Source: Prostheceraeus crozeri (taxonomy: Eukaryota; Platyhelminthes; Polycladida; Euryleptidae). Taken from it: DNA of 64,000 nt. The stretch lies in assembly GCA_907163375.1 (NCBI GenBank), contig CAJQUW010005335.1, positions 124,001-188,000 of the forward strand, in the 5' to 3' direction. The notes under the pieces were generated by a model. It had not been told where the DNA came from. It ran no database searches and worked only from the letters and a program-made list of their open reading frames with translations. Below, piece after piece: positions 43,346 to 56,427 of this stretch. Each line of letters begins with the position of its first letter. Position 1 is the stretch's first letter. Position numbers and translations under genes: made by a program.

Positions 43346-44755
43346 TAGGGGCGTACCAAAAGTTCGTGACGTTTGATTACCATGGTTTTAATTCGACTTT
43401 TTTCTTTTATCGTTCATCGTTATCATGTTGTATCAATCATGTGCATTGCCTATGAAGTATTGTCGGTTGATCGGTAACCTATAGAGACACGAAATGAAGC
43501 CGGTAAGCAGTGAAGCAGTTTTCCTTTTGTCAGCATGACGGACTTCACAAATCGTAAATGGAGATCTTGTCTGCTCTTTCTGTCCAAGGAACGGGAAACA
43601 CCAACCCGATCGGCTGAGCGTCTAAAAACAGTCTTCTAGACAATGCTCCTGCAAGAGCGACCATCAAGCAAATGTTCCCAGAGGGACGGAAGTCATTGGA
43701 AGACGCTGGGCGCTGTGGCCATCCACCCAGACAAGCCAGCGAAGAAAATGAAGATTTTGTTTGGCAGCTGATCCAGTCTGACAGACGCCCAACATTTGAT
43801 GAACTGGAGGAAAAGTCTCGCCAGCTGTCGCATGGGACTCTTGAGCGCATCTTCCATGACCGCCTTGAGTTCTCCAAGGTCTCGGCTCGTTTGGTGCCAA
43901 GGCTGCTGACTGCACAACAGAAAGGCGCTCGGGTCATCAACTCCTCTATTGTTCTTGGTCTTCTGGAAGACCATGACGAAGGGTTTTGGAGCAGATTCAT
44001 CACGGTTGATGGAACTCCGCTGCCAAACTTCTTGCCATAAAATAGACGAAAAGAAAAATGAATGCAATGGATAATGCGAGGTGAGCAGCCACTGGATCAC
44101 GCCGAGACAGCATCTTCTGCAGGCAAGTTCCAGGTGCCAGTCTTATGAGATTGCGAAGGTGTGATTCATGTTGACTACTGCCCTCCTGATCACACACTAA
44201 ACCCCGAATACTACAGCAGCCCCTCACAGATCGTGCGCAAGCTTTTTGCCGTAAAATAGACAGGAAAAGATTTCGCGACGTCCTTCATGTCTGCAGCATA
44301 ACGCGAGGGACCAAGGAGCGAAAACGATGACCACAATCAAGCAGCTGAAGTGGCTGCTGCTTCCTCGCCCACTATATTCCCTTAACTTGACCTCTACTGA
44401 CTTTCATCTCATCGGTCCGATGAAGTAGGCAATCGGGGGTATTCGATTCAATGGTGAAAGAGATAAAGAAAGCACCGAAAGCTTCATTCGGGAAATTTCT
44501 GCAGGATTGGCTTGAAGAAAGAATGAAGAAACTTGAGAAGAGATGGGAAAAGTGTATTGAAATTTAAGGTGACCAGATCGAAAAAAGAGTTTTGGTATGG
44601 TTTTAATGCTAACAATAAATATTTGTGCAACTGGAAGTTAAATGTTTTTCTTGTGAAATGCAACTGTCAGAACTATAAGAAATAATATTTAGATATGCAC
44701 TTGCGCCAAAATGGGCGTCTATAGATAGGAGAGACAAACGTCACGAACTTCTACT
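43346..44755 (+). mobile_element. Mariner-type DNA transposon, decayed
   Basis: The ends share AGTTCGTGACGTTTG (left about 43,360-43,375) and its complement (right about 44,735-44,750), bordered by TA dinucleotides as expected for the Tc1/mariner target. The length of about 1.4 kb is normal for mariner. The interior carries recognisable transposase blocks in plus-strand frames: SLEDAGRCGHP, RLVPRLLTAQQK, FITVDGTP (counterpart of the TGDETW catalytic block), VIHVDYCPPDHT and an STDFHLIGPMK block. These blocks lie in different frames with stops between them. Confidence 0.85.
43535..44570 (+). pseudogene. Mariner transposase pseudogene
   Basis: A DD(E/D)-family cut-and-paste transposase relic. 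An N-terminal piece (MTDFTNRKWRSCLLF) stops near 43,637. The next frame gives DNAPARATIKQMFPEGR and the helix-turn-helix/linker region with RLVPRLL, and ends at 44,040 just after FITVDGTP, where functional mariners have GDETW, so the first catalytic block is altered (D then G instead of E). The later blocks (VIHVDYCPPDHT near 44,160; PLYSLNLTSTDFHLIGPMK near 44,370-44,430) are read in other frames and interrupted by further stops. At least three frame changes or stops make it inactive. Confidence 0.85.
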
Positions 44756-47700
44756 ATAAGTTTAAAAGCTCAATGGACAGAAATGGGATGATTGATGATT
44801 AAGTGAAGTGTGATGTATAATTTAGGCGATTGTGGTGTCATCCTAAACTGCTATTCTTTTTTACTTGTGATAAAGTTGCCTCCACATTATGATAGACAAA
44901 GCAATAAAAAGTAGAAATCATCATGAGAATCTATGCCAACCACATGAAAAAGAAAGCATGTCGACAATGTGGAAGCCGATTTGTGTTGAAAATCATTTGA
45001 TGGAATGTGTTGGCGAAGATTTGCATACATTCATCATACTGTACAGTCACAGAATTAGATTCATCTACGCGCGCTTCGGTTTCCTAGAAAGGAAGAATTG
45101 TATGTAACCTTAATATTGAAATGGCACATCACCGAATTAGAAAACTTGCTCCTTCTCGAATGGATAATTCGTGTATCGCTTGCTATTGGAAATGGCAAAC
45201 AATAAGTTGTCAGCAGAGGACAGTAGAGCCAGTGAGAGATGCGTGCGTGCTGTGATGTCACGTCGCACACACCAAAACACACATCGATACGTGGCTTCGA
45301 TTCAATGTATTCACTATAAATAAAGTGAGCAAAGCCGAGGAGAGGATGTGAAAACATCAAGTGAACTATGTAATTTTCGTACGCCTGCTACTTTCTTTAA
45401 TAATGATCGGAAGGGTCAACATTATGGAGAAAACTTGTGGGCAATGATCTGAATTCTTCGAATCTGAAGGAATTGTGGCAATCGTAGCACTTTGCTTGAA
45501 CTCACATTAATCCGCAAGCGACGCACGACTTTTTTTTCCTATCTCTAAGGTATTAGGAATTCCTTTTTGCCCACTTAATAGGTTCCTCGATGTACCGTCA
45601 ATTTCGTATTAATCACACTTCTAGCAAACCGAAGCAGATAAACAAAATATTTAATTCTGTGTGTACAGTATATAAATGAACTTTGTAAATAAATCAAATC
45701 TTGGATGCACAGACGTTTAATGCAGTGTTCTGCAAACTCGCTTTTTCCGGCCGCTTTGACTCGCTCCAAAAATTTGGGCTTTGCGGCCTGAAGGGGGCCT
45801 GATTTAATAGTTCCTATTGCTTTCATTTCAATCAATCCAAACTTAAAGTCAACTATACAAGTCGACTCGTCAACGGTTACACTTGTAAAGGATTCTGCGA
45901 ATACCACACTGACGCATTGAAGACTATCACACACTAGTTTTGAATAAGTTCACAAGTTTGGTGTGCACGCCATCTTCAACAGTGCCATCGTCTCTACAAA
46001 ATACAAAGGTAATTGGCCGATGTGAATACGGGTTGTTTGGGCAGCGTGCGTTCCGCAGTCAGTTTCATTGACTATCTTGTCCGCAGTTTCTTCGATTCGT
46101 TGCTTGACTAATCACGATAAAAATGCGAACCATAATTTCAGGCGCATTCAGCACATTGATATTCTTTTTGCGATCAATTATAATTCGATCGCTCAATCAA
46201 CAATTGTTTTCTATCTGATAATTACTTAACTCCAATAAAATCTTTTTGTTTGTTTAAAATCTAATAAATAATATATATAAATTAGGGGATCCGATGATTA
46301 AATGATGCAAATAAACTATCAATTTAATACTACTATATGTGTACAGAGAATGATAATTCTAAAATGCGGCTTGAGCGAAAAATATTTAGTGGAACTTGGC
46401 CGGAAAGGGTTCAAAGTTTGCGAAATCTTGGTTTAATGCTTAATTTGAATCACTCAATTTTGCTACAAAATTTGAGCACATGTTAAATTCGTTTCATTAT
46501 TGGCCAGAATGGAAAGTGCTTTTTCTTCTTTGGTCCAAATTCAGCAGTCACAGCCGAGTACGGACGGGCGCGATTCCGAATATTTTGACATTTTCTCAAA
46601 TTCAGTGATGAGAAGTTTACAGTGAGTCTGGGTGATATATTTTCTCTATTTCTAGATCGCTAGTTTCATTACAAATTCGATAACTCCCTTCAAAATTGCA
46701 GCCTTAGCCTATTCAGACATCAAAATTATTTTTACTTATTAATTAATGCCATACTCTATATGTAAATGTTGTAGAGTACAGCATTACACACCAGAACACT
46801 GAAAAAGTCGTAAGCAAGGGATGAGAGTCTATTATATAGAATTTACTGTTTAATATATTATGAAGTACTGCTCACCGATTGCACGCCACACTGAAGAATC
46901 CTCATCGATACAACATACCGGGTGTTTCAAAAGTTTTTGTACAATGCATTTACGATGATTTCTCAAACTAAGCTAAAATGTTGTGCATAGATACATTTGA
47001 AATCAAGAGTGAAGTGTGAGTTTTTTTTGAAGATCATTCTCATCATTTTGATTCTGATGCGTGTATGACACCTGTACGAATTTAACTTAATATTCTGCAC
47101 TCATTGCCGATTAAGCATCGCATGCCTACGAGTTTAGGTCATTGAGCCATAAGGCTTGTTGCAAGAAGTTATATGTATTTTAGTTACACTACAATCGCTC
47201 TTGAATGAGCAGACTTATACTGGCCTAGAGGCTAAAAGTCAATTTGACAAAGTACTAGGCTGCATGTAGGCTGCACCTAACGATAGCTATGCGTAGGTGT
47301 ATAGGATAGGTTACCTGCAGCATTAGGCCATAGGACTACTAGCGACTCACCGATTCGGTTTATTCTTTCGATACACCTAAAATCAATCCTCTGAATCATT
47401 CTTTTCAAACTTTTCATTTTCAAGCTTAGAGTTTTGTCTCATTTAGGTGTGTCTGCATATAGGAGGCCTCAGCCTATAAATATCAAAATGGGATTTAGAA
47501 CTAAACTTGCTTCAAAGCTACTTGGTGATTCTGAAACGATATCATAACTGTCAAAAGCTCGTGGGTATCCCATGGGTAAATAAAAAAAAACTTTCCGCGT
47601 GATGGGATGTGCTTGGGAATTGAAAAGTTGGCGCATGGAAAACCCTAGAAATAACCAATCTCGTAGAAGTCAGAGGCCTGCTAAAGGCAGATGATCTTTC

Positions 47701-48271
47701 AAAACTGTAGGACTATGTGTCTGAACGCGCTGCGGTGCATGCATCTTACATCTACATGAAGCCCCTGTTGATAAAAGCCTCCCAGTAATCAATAACAAAT
47801 TTGATGAAGATCTTGTGGACCACAGGATGTCCGAACAAAAAATAAATCCACCCTAATGGTTAAAAATATTAATTCTACACTCCTCTTCCTTAAAAGGAAA
47901 ATATGCTCGTACATAAAGTCAACAGCCACTCTAAAAAGGGCTACAACAATCACCAGTCTGAATAATCTAAAATCATTAACATTCAGAGGTGATAAATTGT
48001 TTTTCATGGGAAGCATTTTCAGCAATTAAGGGTTAAACTCCGGGCGATATCCCGAGCTATTGGAACAATAATGATGTCCTATACCAAGATGGATTCTTCA
48101 AACTCAATAATTCAATGTGAAAATCAATGTAAATCACTATCACGCTCTGGTGGTTTTGGAGTCCATTTGCGGTGCTACTGTCAAGTAGTTGAATAAACAA
48201 AACGTGACTTTTCCTCGAGTAGCACAGTCGCAACAAATGCCTACGTCAAACGTAGGGTGTGAGAGTCAGTT
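44756..48271. other. AT-rich non-coding stretch
   Basis: No supported gene. A 119-residue minus-strand frame (45,575-45,934) has fairly even composition in its first 80 residues but no recognisable domain, and I do not call it. At about 46,917 ACCGGGTGTTTCAAAAG resembles a transposon terminus without a visible partner. Confidence 0.4.
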
Positions 48272-49046
48272 CCCTGTGGGAACGCATCTTGCTAATATCA
48301 ACAGATTATCTGGCGAGGTAGCGATTTTGTGGATAATTTTTTAAAGGTTCATTTTCGTGTAAAAACTATCTCCGCATGTGAAAATGGTCATCATTTATCC
48401 AAAAACATGTGTAAAATTAAAAAACGACAGGTGGCGAAAAAGTTGCTATAATTAGTTGGTAGATATTTTTTTACTAATGCGAGCTGATTTTTCGCCAACC
48501 GGCGAAATCGTGGATATTGTAGCAACTAATTAGTGGTAAGTAGTAATGTTCGTATATTACCTTCACATGAAAATATATTGTATACTAAGTCTGATCTGAT
48601 AAAAAGGGATCTTTTTTTAATTCACGAAGGCTTAAACTAAAAAAAGTATTTATCTTCCATAAATGTCGCAGTAAATACTATGATCTTATTCAAATATTTG
48701 TCATTGTTGTAAATTATTGAATGTCAAGAGATGTTATGAAAATCGATATATGCGGATTCTCTATATTCCTATCATTATCAAAGAATGATAGTCTGCACTT
48801 ATTTCTTAGATAGATTAGCCATATGTGGGGGATAGTGAGGAGGTGAGGGAGAGAATAGAGCCTCGGCTGTAGAGGCGGATTACTAAAGAAAATAAGAGAG
48901 AAAGTCAAAAGTAAAAGGTGACATATAGAGCGCGAATTGTCGCCGGCGAACTTCGCCAGCGAATATCCCGCAAATATGACTGAACTTAAGCATGATATTC
49001 TGCAGCTGACATTCGCCAGTTTTTCGCAAGATTCGTTCCCACAGGG
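48272..49046. mobile_element. MITE with 21-bp terminal inverted repeats
   Basis: The left end CCCTGTGGGAACGCATCTTGC and the right end, read inward, match at 20 of 21 positions. Subterminal sequence is also related, with several tggcgaa/ttcgcca motifs near both ends and in the middle (48,430, 48,490, 48,940-49,020). The length is 775 bp and there is no coding frame for a transposase. The target duplication is not clear, so the superfamily is left open. Confidence 0.65.
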
Positions 49047-49173
49047 TTGAAATGACATACGTTGCATCATGTCCTCTTAAAGCCTTTAGATTTTGATAAA
49101 AATTCAGATTTCATCAGAAAATAGTCACTGTCACCTCAATCAGAGAGCAAATGTTACTCTCATTAGGTGTCTT

Positions 49174-50147
49174 TTAACCCTCAGAGACCTGAGGGGGGTC
49201 CAGTGGACCCCGGAGCCACATTTGTCTATTTCATTTTTTACGCTGACGATATGTCAACCACTCAAGCCCATACAAAATCATCATTTCTGACAGTGAATCT
49301 GCATGTGTTATTTCATTTCAATTGAATCAGTAGAAGTATGCCAGATAGGCCAAGGGGGTCCACTGGACCCCCCTCAGGTCTCAGGGGGTGTAGAGATTCC
49401 ATCACAAAATTTTTGTAATTAGATGAAAAATGATTTCGAACATGTCCACGATGGTGTTTAAAGAGTGAAAGTCATTTATTCATTGTTTGCATCATGCTCG
49501 TAGATGTGCAATGTGTTGGAAGATCGCAAAATGTGAATATTTTGCTTTCGCATATGATCTCGCGTGAGTGGTTGGCCTATATGAACAACTCAACATAAAT
49601 CGATGTCCGAAATGAAAGCTATCATTATATTCATAGTTGAGGACCAAAAACTGATTGATGACAAACTTTTCACAGCAGTAATGATAAGTTTGAGATCTCC
49701 ACAGTTGTTTTTTGGTTCTAGAAGTACAGCAATTTTGACTCATGTTAGGTCTATTTCTGATAGCTTTGGATACATTTGAAGGAATGTACAAATGGAAAGG
49801 ATTAGCTGCATGAATTAAATCAATTTCATCAAAATCAACTATCTGAGGCTTTATGGTGACATAAAATATCGTAAAGCCGCCTCCTAGTACAAATGTTGCT
49901 GTACTAAATGTGGTTGACTTACAAAAACACCATATTTTCGCACGTGTTTACTGAGAAGGCTGAAAGTCACTCAAGGGATTCGTTATACCGACCTGCTACA
50001 CGCAAACATCATTGTTTTGCTTAAAATCAACTTTCCTAATGTTTTGATATCGATTTAAGCAGGTAAACTAAGAATATGTTAAAGGGGTCCACTGGACCCC
50101 CCTCAGGTCTCAGAGGGTGCGAAAAAGCTCAGGTCTCTGAGGGTTAA
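49174..50147. mobile_element. piggyBac-like non-autonomous element with TTAA sites
   Basis: The element proper is 49,178-50,143. It starts CCCTCAGAGACCTGAG and ends with the exact inverse, and is flanked on both sides by TTAA, the specific target duplication of piggyBac transposons. Inside are three copies of a GGTCC(A/C)-type palindrome: one beside the left end (near 49,195), one internal (near 49,357) and one near the right end (near 50,086), the last two followed by CCCCTCAGGTCTCAG. The interior has no transposase frame. Confidence 0.8.
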
Positions 50148-50507
50148 TAATGCTGCAGAAAGGCTCTCAATAAACTAACGAATGCTTCCTATGAGTTATT
50201 GAAACTATTGTTATGTCCACTTGCAAAATCTCTCGTCGCAACTTTTGACTTCAACGCAAGGGGCACACCCAAAACTTGCTGACATTTCTTGAATTTTTTT
50301 CCGATGGATTCGTCAAATACTGACAAAAGGGATGTACATAGATTGCTGTCATCCTTGATGAAGTGCTCTACTGTTGCGACTTTTTAAAGGATTACAACTT
50401 TCTGAAGATAATCTACAATTTGTCCTACTAAACATCTGTAAATCTAGTAATATGCACTCCAATATTTGGCATTTGATCAACATTCATTGATGATAAGGAA
50501 TTTTTCA

Positions 50508-51115
50508 GGACGGCAGCATGTACCGGTAGTTTCTGTAGGGAATGAGGCCAAAAATGAGACTTTTCCAGAGGGATATGCATCCTATGCCACCACGAATCTG
50601 CGGGTCTGCTGAGTTCTACCGGTTTCCACTTCTTGTCAGAGAGGAGCAAAGAGGAGCACATGCAAATCCAAAGGGTAGAGAAGATTGAAGTTTTTTGGTA
50701 AAACTGAGCACTTCTGCATTTTCTCTGAAGGTATGGCATGTCTTCAGGTTATCCAATGATTGCAATCATGTGTTCATGTACCTTTGTCTATGACCTAAAA
50801 CACATCTAGATTTACTCTAACAAGCAAATTTATACCGGCAATGAAATTAATCAAATGTTTAATTAACTTTGAAATATTCAAACACATTTTCGCACAAGTC
50901 AGCGATCAGAAATCTTTGTTTGCATGATGAGAGACACGAATGAATGGCTCTAGACTTAGAACTCCTTAATTAGAGAAAACACTGACAAGACGAGGAACTA
51001 GGTGGAACTCGCCAAACACTCATTTGCGCAATAGTTGCAGATTTACATAATTCTGTGAAAGTCTACTTTTCGCACTCGCTCTTTGCAGAAGCTCGTGTTG
51101 GCGACCGGACTATAA
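50508..51115. mobile_element. Inverted-arm (fold-back) repeat, copy 2
   Basis: Same design as 13,190-13,899. The left arm contains ggacggcagcatg, tttctgtaggga, atgagacttttccaga and a cttgtcaga block. The right arm (about 50,985-51,115) carries the diverged inverse, ending near gcgaccggactata. The middle is different from copy 1. Both copies lack coding capacity. Confidence 0.6.
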
Positions 51116-52224
51116 CTGGAAAGTCTTTCAAGTGATTATCTTGCATTAAATTGAATTATTGAAAAGAGTCGATCACAAAACATAAAATTCTACAAATTAT
51201 CTTGCATTTTCTTCATTGCTACATCTTCATATGTTCAGTTGGTACGTGATCAAGTTCGATAAGTGGAAAAGCAAGCAAATGTAATTCATTCGCGCCAATT
51301 CCAACCTTAAGTCTGTATTAACCGGACAATTGAGAGGTCATTACCGATTTAATTGTTCACTGAATTTTCCAAACGATCGCAAGTAAGGATAAGTCGATTC
51401 AAGTTTCAAATGACAATCTACCTAATACCATCTTAATATCTCGCGTAAACGTGTTCTCTTTGATGAAAAGACGAAAGCATTTAAAAGGTCGTGACAAGAT
51501 ACTCTTGTAAATTGCATTAGAGAATTGATAAGTGCTTACATTTGCAATTAATGATTCTTCCGTTTATCAGGATTAAATAGACTTTTTGTGAATTGTGACA
51601 TTTAGTGCTGCAAGCAACTGTTGTCTGAAATTATTAAACAAGGCAAATCGAAAGGATCAGAGCTGATACTACTTCGTTCTATTATGTCAATAATACGTGA
51701 CTGTCTGTGCATCGTCATGTCCCACGATTTTTCATTAGATATGATTATGAAAAATCTGCGTGAAAAGCATCTTGAAATCTTAAAAACTATCACCAATTCT
51801 CTTCTGGTCCACTTGATGAGATACTTGCTGTTCTTCGGACATCAAGTTTTTGGTTTAAATGAAGTGTGATGTAGATGAAGCCAATTTTACGGGTAAATAG
51901 ATGACTTTACGATGAATCTATTCACGGTGAAGGAGATTTTTTATCGCTTTTTCGTTTGTCTATATCGATAATGGAAAAAGCTCACAATGGGAAACCTCTA
52001 ATAATACCAGAGAGGAATGACACTAAAATTATACATCAATCTTCTAGAAAAAGTTTAATGAATTGTTTCAATGCAACTTTTTAAAAATGCATGTGTAGTA
52101 CTGTTTTAAAATAGACGTTTCCAATAAATTTACAGAAAGCTTTCAGAAAAGTAAACTCGCATCTTAGTCCTCTAATTACTGTGTTATCGCTTTCTCCAAT
52201 ACTTCTCTTCTTCATCCACTGGAC
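51116..52224. other. AT-rich non-coding stretch
   Basis: Nothing recognisable; open frames are short. Confidence 0.45.
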
Positions 52225-53410
52225 CAGGAGTTGGAACCGGCATAGTTTTTGGCGGCCTGTGTATTCAAAACCGGTCGGTCGGTGGGCGGCTTGCTATAAA
52301 CCGACCGGTCGAGATTGGACGGTGGCTCTATCCCGGTTGGTTAAGGCTTTGATCGTCAGACATTGTTTGGTCAACTTATGCTATCAGACATTATTCAATT
52401 TCCACATAGCATGCATGAATGTTAGCCCTAGGTCGGTACTCCTTCCAAGCGATTACAATACAATATTACACAATTCAGTTAGTCACACTTGATATCATGT
52501 TTTGTGTGATGAGCAGTAATACTCGTTGCAGTTGTAGCAGGCCTACTTTATAATTTATGAATATGTTATTAACGGCAGTTTCAAAGTCAATCAAACACAA
52601 ACAAGTTGAAAACAGATAATGAAAATAATGACCCAAACGGGCATTGATGTCATCTTGATGCAACAATAATATATGCGTTTATCTATATCTTGCCGCCTCC
52701 ACAAGAAAGCTTTCAGCGGTCGACTAATTCTAAGTACCAATATAATAAAAGATTTTATAGCGAAAAGTTCCGAGATGAACAATTTGATAACTGACTGTGT
52801 TGATGTTACGAAATGCTTTGTCTGTGACATGCTAACTTGATTTAAAGTGATTCATTGGAGTGATTTACTTCTTCACTTGTGAGAGCAGCTACTCGCATTT
52901 GCTGCACTAACGTGCAGTTAGCTAATCAAGCAAATGTTGGGGTAGTAGACCATCAGGTTGCATGGAAATCCATTGCTCATTGCATCTCTAAGCCCACCTT
53001 GTTGCATAAACTATCCCATGTAGTGAAATTATTCAAGATCTGGAATAATTTTATAAAAGATAATTTGAGGAATACACAATGCTTCCAAAATTGATACAGG
53101 CTAGAATATATGATTCTGGAAACTTTATTTGAGATCAAGTAGGGTTTGAACTGCATGTATAAGTTGTCGGCAATCACTTTTTTGACTGTTAAAAGAGCAG
53201 TTCGCAATATTTATATCACAAGGCATACATGTAGATACTCTCAAATTATGTTACATTTACATGTTCTTAATGTTGTAATGATTGACAAAGCAATTCATTT
53301 TAGACTGAATGTTGTCAGCGGTCGACATGGGTCTAATTAAATTAAGCGACCGGCCGGTATTCAAAATTTGCGGCCGGCGTTACTACAACCTGCCGGCCGG
53401 TTACAGACTG
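52225..53410. mobile_element. Possible non-autonomous hAT with GC-rich subterminal hairpins
   Basis: The left end CAGGAGTTGGAACCGGC and the right end, read inward, CAGTCTGTAACCGGCC, both begin with CAG. Each is followed within 100 bp by GC-rich fold-back sequence (ACCGGTCGG with CCGACCGGT on the left, CCGGCCGGT with ACCGGCCGG-like on the right) and by a shared gtattcaaaa word. An 8-bp target duplication could not be matched, so the exact ends and the class are tentative. The interior is ordinary AT-rich sequence with no transposase. Confidence 0.4.
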
Positions 53411-55618
53411 CAGTCAAAGCAGTGACATTTGGCAGTGACCGACAACCAATTTTGGAATATTTATAGGTACTATAGGGCGAAGTATTACAACTCGCTTACT
53501 ACTTTTTTCAATCAGATTTTGACGCAAATCTGAGGATGATGAGAGCTAAATACCCAATGATGTAGAAGAATATTTGATATTAGAGGAAAACACTATTTTA
53601 TCCAAAAATGAAGAATGTTACAACGTTTTCTCAAACTGATTGAACCTAACTCGATTTGCTTTCATTTCAAATGATGGCAGGCTATAGAAGCCAGCAGACT
53701 GGATGAAAAAACGGCGGTCAGCTGGTAGAAAAAGTTGGACTGACTTGTCGTTTGCAAGAAACCCCTAAAGATGTCCTTTCTGTTCTTTTTACCTGCTTTG
53801 TTACGAGTAAAGCTCTGGATAATTACATACGTCAATCCTAGGTGTACTAATACAAAATGCGATTGCGCTTACAGTTAATTAATTTATACAGTTAATTTAC
53901 AGTTATGATATCACTCTGTATTTCTCCTCCTAGAGACCAGGAAAATGACTGGTGCACAGTATATCTGGTATAGGACCTCTGGATCAGGAAAATGCATCTG
54001 GCAAGGCGATCTAGAATGTCTGAAGATTAAGTTGTTTTTGCATACTAGTGCTGACACATTCCGAAAGACATTTGCCGTCTTTTTATAGACCCACATGCCG
54101 TTGTTTGGTTTATTTCGATCAGCATTGAGTGCCGGTATGTAAGCATAAAAATGTAATGAATGGGGTCAAACCACGAGTTGGTTGCACCGAAGTAAAATTT
54201 CAAATCACTTTCAGACGAATTATGCCGATGACCGTGATATAATATACATGTATAGTCTAAAGTTCAGACGTATGCTAGCTAAAGATCTGAAATATGTTTG
54301 CATAGAATGATGACAAAGGGTGGTCTAAAAACTATTATATAGGTTTCAATTATGCCCCTATTTTATGAGCTGTGTGCTTCAATGCATTTTGTACATGAAA
54401 ATGTCAATATTAAGTTGAAAAATCGTTTGAGATGCTAGGAGATTTCACATTAGTCAATGTATCTGAAAGACAACTTTCTGTCAACGTTAATTATGACTCT
54501 TTAGAAAATATTGAATTTCTGTATTAGAATGTCGCGAGCGTTACCTAAAATATAGAGTAAGTTTTTTCCCTCGGAGCCAAGAATGATTAGCCATTTTATA
54601 CTACCAAAGATCATCGACTTTCCATGAATGCTGATCAGTGTGATAATCAACAAAGTTATTCTAAGTCTACTTCCTGGTCAATCAATTTAATGTCTGTCGC
54701 GAGCGTTACCATCACATGTACTAGCGACTTTAATTTCGATCTCGAGAATCAATATTCATGAAATACCGATATCTCGAGATCTCCAATTCGATATTACAAG
54801 TAGGCCTATATCAGATCTGACCAATTAATCAGGAAGTGTAATTAATTACAGACAACTGCAATTTACTGTACAGCAGTCTAATTGCTGGCATAATTGCAAT
54901 TATCTAGTTTTATTTTTTATTGAAATTAAGATAGCAGTACCAATGGACTATATTAGTGGGGGTGATAACTCTAAAACCGTGCAAATTGAGGGTAGAGGGC
55001 CAGATTCTTGCCTATATCTTAATTTTCATCCTGTGAACAATTCCTGATATGTATCTCTTTCTGAATTTCTGCATTTACTTCTCCCTGAAATACATTACAC
55101 CAATGGGATTTCGCACAGACTTTAATGACTAAAAATAATTCTAGTGTTTAAATGCGGAAGCAAGGGTGGATGTTTCGTCATAGTTACGCAGTACACAAGT
55201 ATTTCAAAATTTACCAGCTGAAAATAGTAGTGGCAAAAATCTATGGCAATGGCTATGACGTCGGCTGAACCGGTACAAGTTTGGTCTCCTGGCTATTACA
55301 CCGGCTGATCCATTACAATATTCTTCTATCTATATTATCACGCATCGTATTTCTCAGCTATATCAGATAACAGAATCATTCAATGTAACAAGAAAAAGGT
55401 CTTTGTATCAGAAAGTGACTAGGCTCGCCTCTTTGTCTTTCATCGCCTTACATAGTTTTGCTTCACTTTCTAATTTTTTGAGAAATTTAGTGGTTTCTGA
55501 AAAGAACTAAATAGATTTCTAGGCGACAAACGACTAATATAACAAAATCTCAATTTTCAAGTGCTTTATTTGCTGTTGATAATTTTATCTTTTTTTTATT
55601 TGAGGCAATCAGCATTAC
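53411..55618. other. AT-rich non-coding stretch
   Basis: Contains a direct repeat TGTCGCGAGCGTTACC at about 54,531 and 54,696, about 165 bp apart, and the left partner of a duplicated segment (about 55,280-55,530, see 63,760-64,000). No coding region is supported. Confidence 0.4.
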
Positions 55619-55870
55619 CTGGGGCTCGTTTCATCAAATAAATTAGTGCTCTATCTCAGTATGGAAAATGTTTTGCGTTTCATAAAATAAATTTAAAGCA
55701 GTGATTTAAACAGTCGAAATTCGCAGCGCTTCACAAAACCGCATATTAAGCAGTGATTTATATAAGTCCCACACTGCTTAATATATGACTTTGTGAAACG
55801 CTGTTAATTTCGACTGCCTAATCAGTATTATAGAGCAGTCTGCAGAGTCTTCACAAAGAAGTATCAGCAG
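55619..55870. mobile_element. Small fold-back MITE
   Basis: Positions 55,711-55,816 form a hairpin: cagtcgaaatt, gcgcttcacaaa and ttaagcagtg on the left pair with cactgcttaa, tttgtgaaacgc and aatttcgactg on the right, with a short loop. The outer sequence begins GGGCTCGTTTCATCAAA, like the ends of fold-back MITEs in other invertebrates. The outer limits are estimates. Confidence 0.5.
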
Positions 55871-56427
55871 TGGTCGAAATTTGAAAATATGGAAATTCAC
55901 TGATAGAAATGTGAAAATTTTTATCACAAGATGTGAATGATCGTCGAGAAAGTTATGGAAACTTAAAATATCGGAGAAATTACTGCAAATATAACTTCAA
56001 AATAGAAAAATGGCTTTTGATTTTCAATTCTATTGTCAGTAGTAAACTATTTGTGAGAAGGGCACATTTGCAAGCTATCTTTTGAAAATTTCTTCATTTG
56101 AAAAGTGGCAATGCTGTGAATAAGAAACGTCCGGAAACAACAAAATTATAGTGGATTGATTTGAAGGTTTCAGTTTCTTTCGCGTAATGAGTTATGGAAG
56201 AATTTCGTCATTCAAAGTAATGTCATGAAATCATTTCAATATTAGAAGACCTTGAGATATTGATACATCGACAACAGCTAGCAAAAGACATGTAGATTCT
56301 CAAATACTCTCTAAATTTGTAGTCGCACAATTGACTGCCGGAAACATTTTCCACTCATGATTTTTTTACCACCTAAATAAATGCAGCCATCCGAGAGTCT
56401 AAAGCAAAACGAATCTCATGCGCTTTA

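Noticed and set aside
45575-45934. 119-residue minus-strand frame
   Set aside because: Composition is fairly even but no family, splice context or neighbour supports it.
46917-46950. Transposon-like terminus ACCGGGTGTTTCAAAAG
   Set aside because: No inverted partner or target duplication was found nearby.
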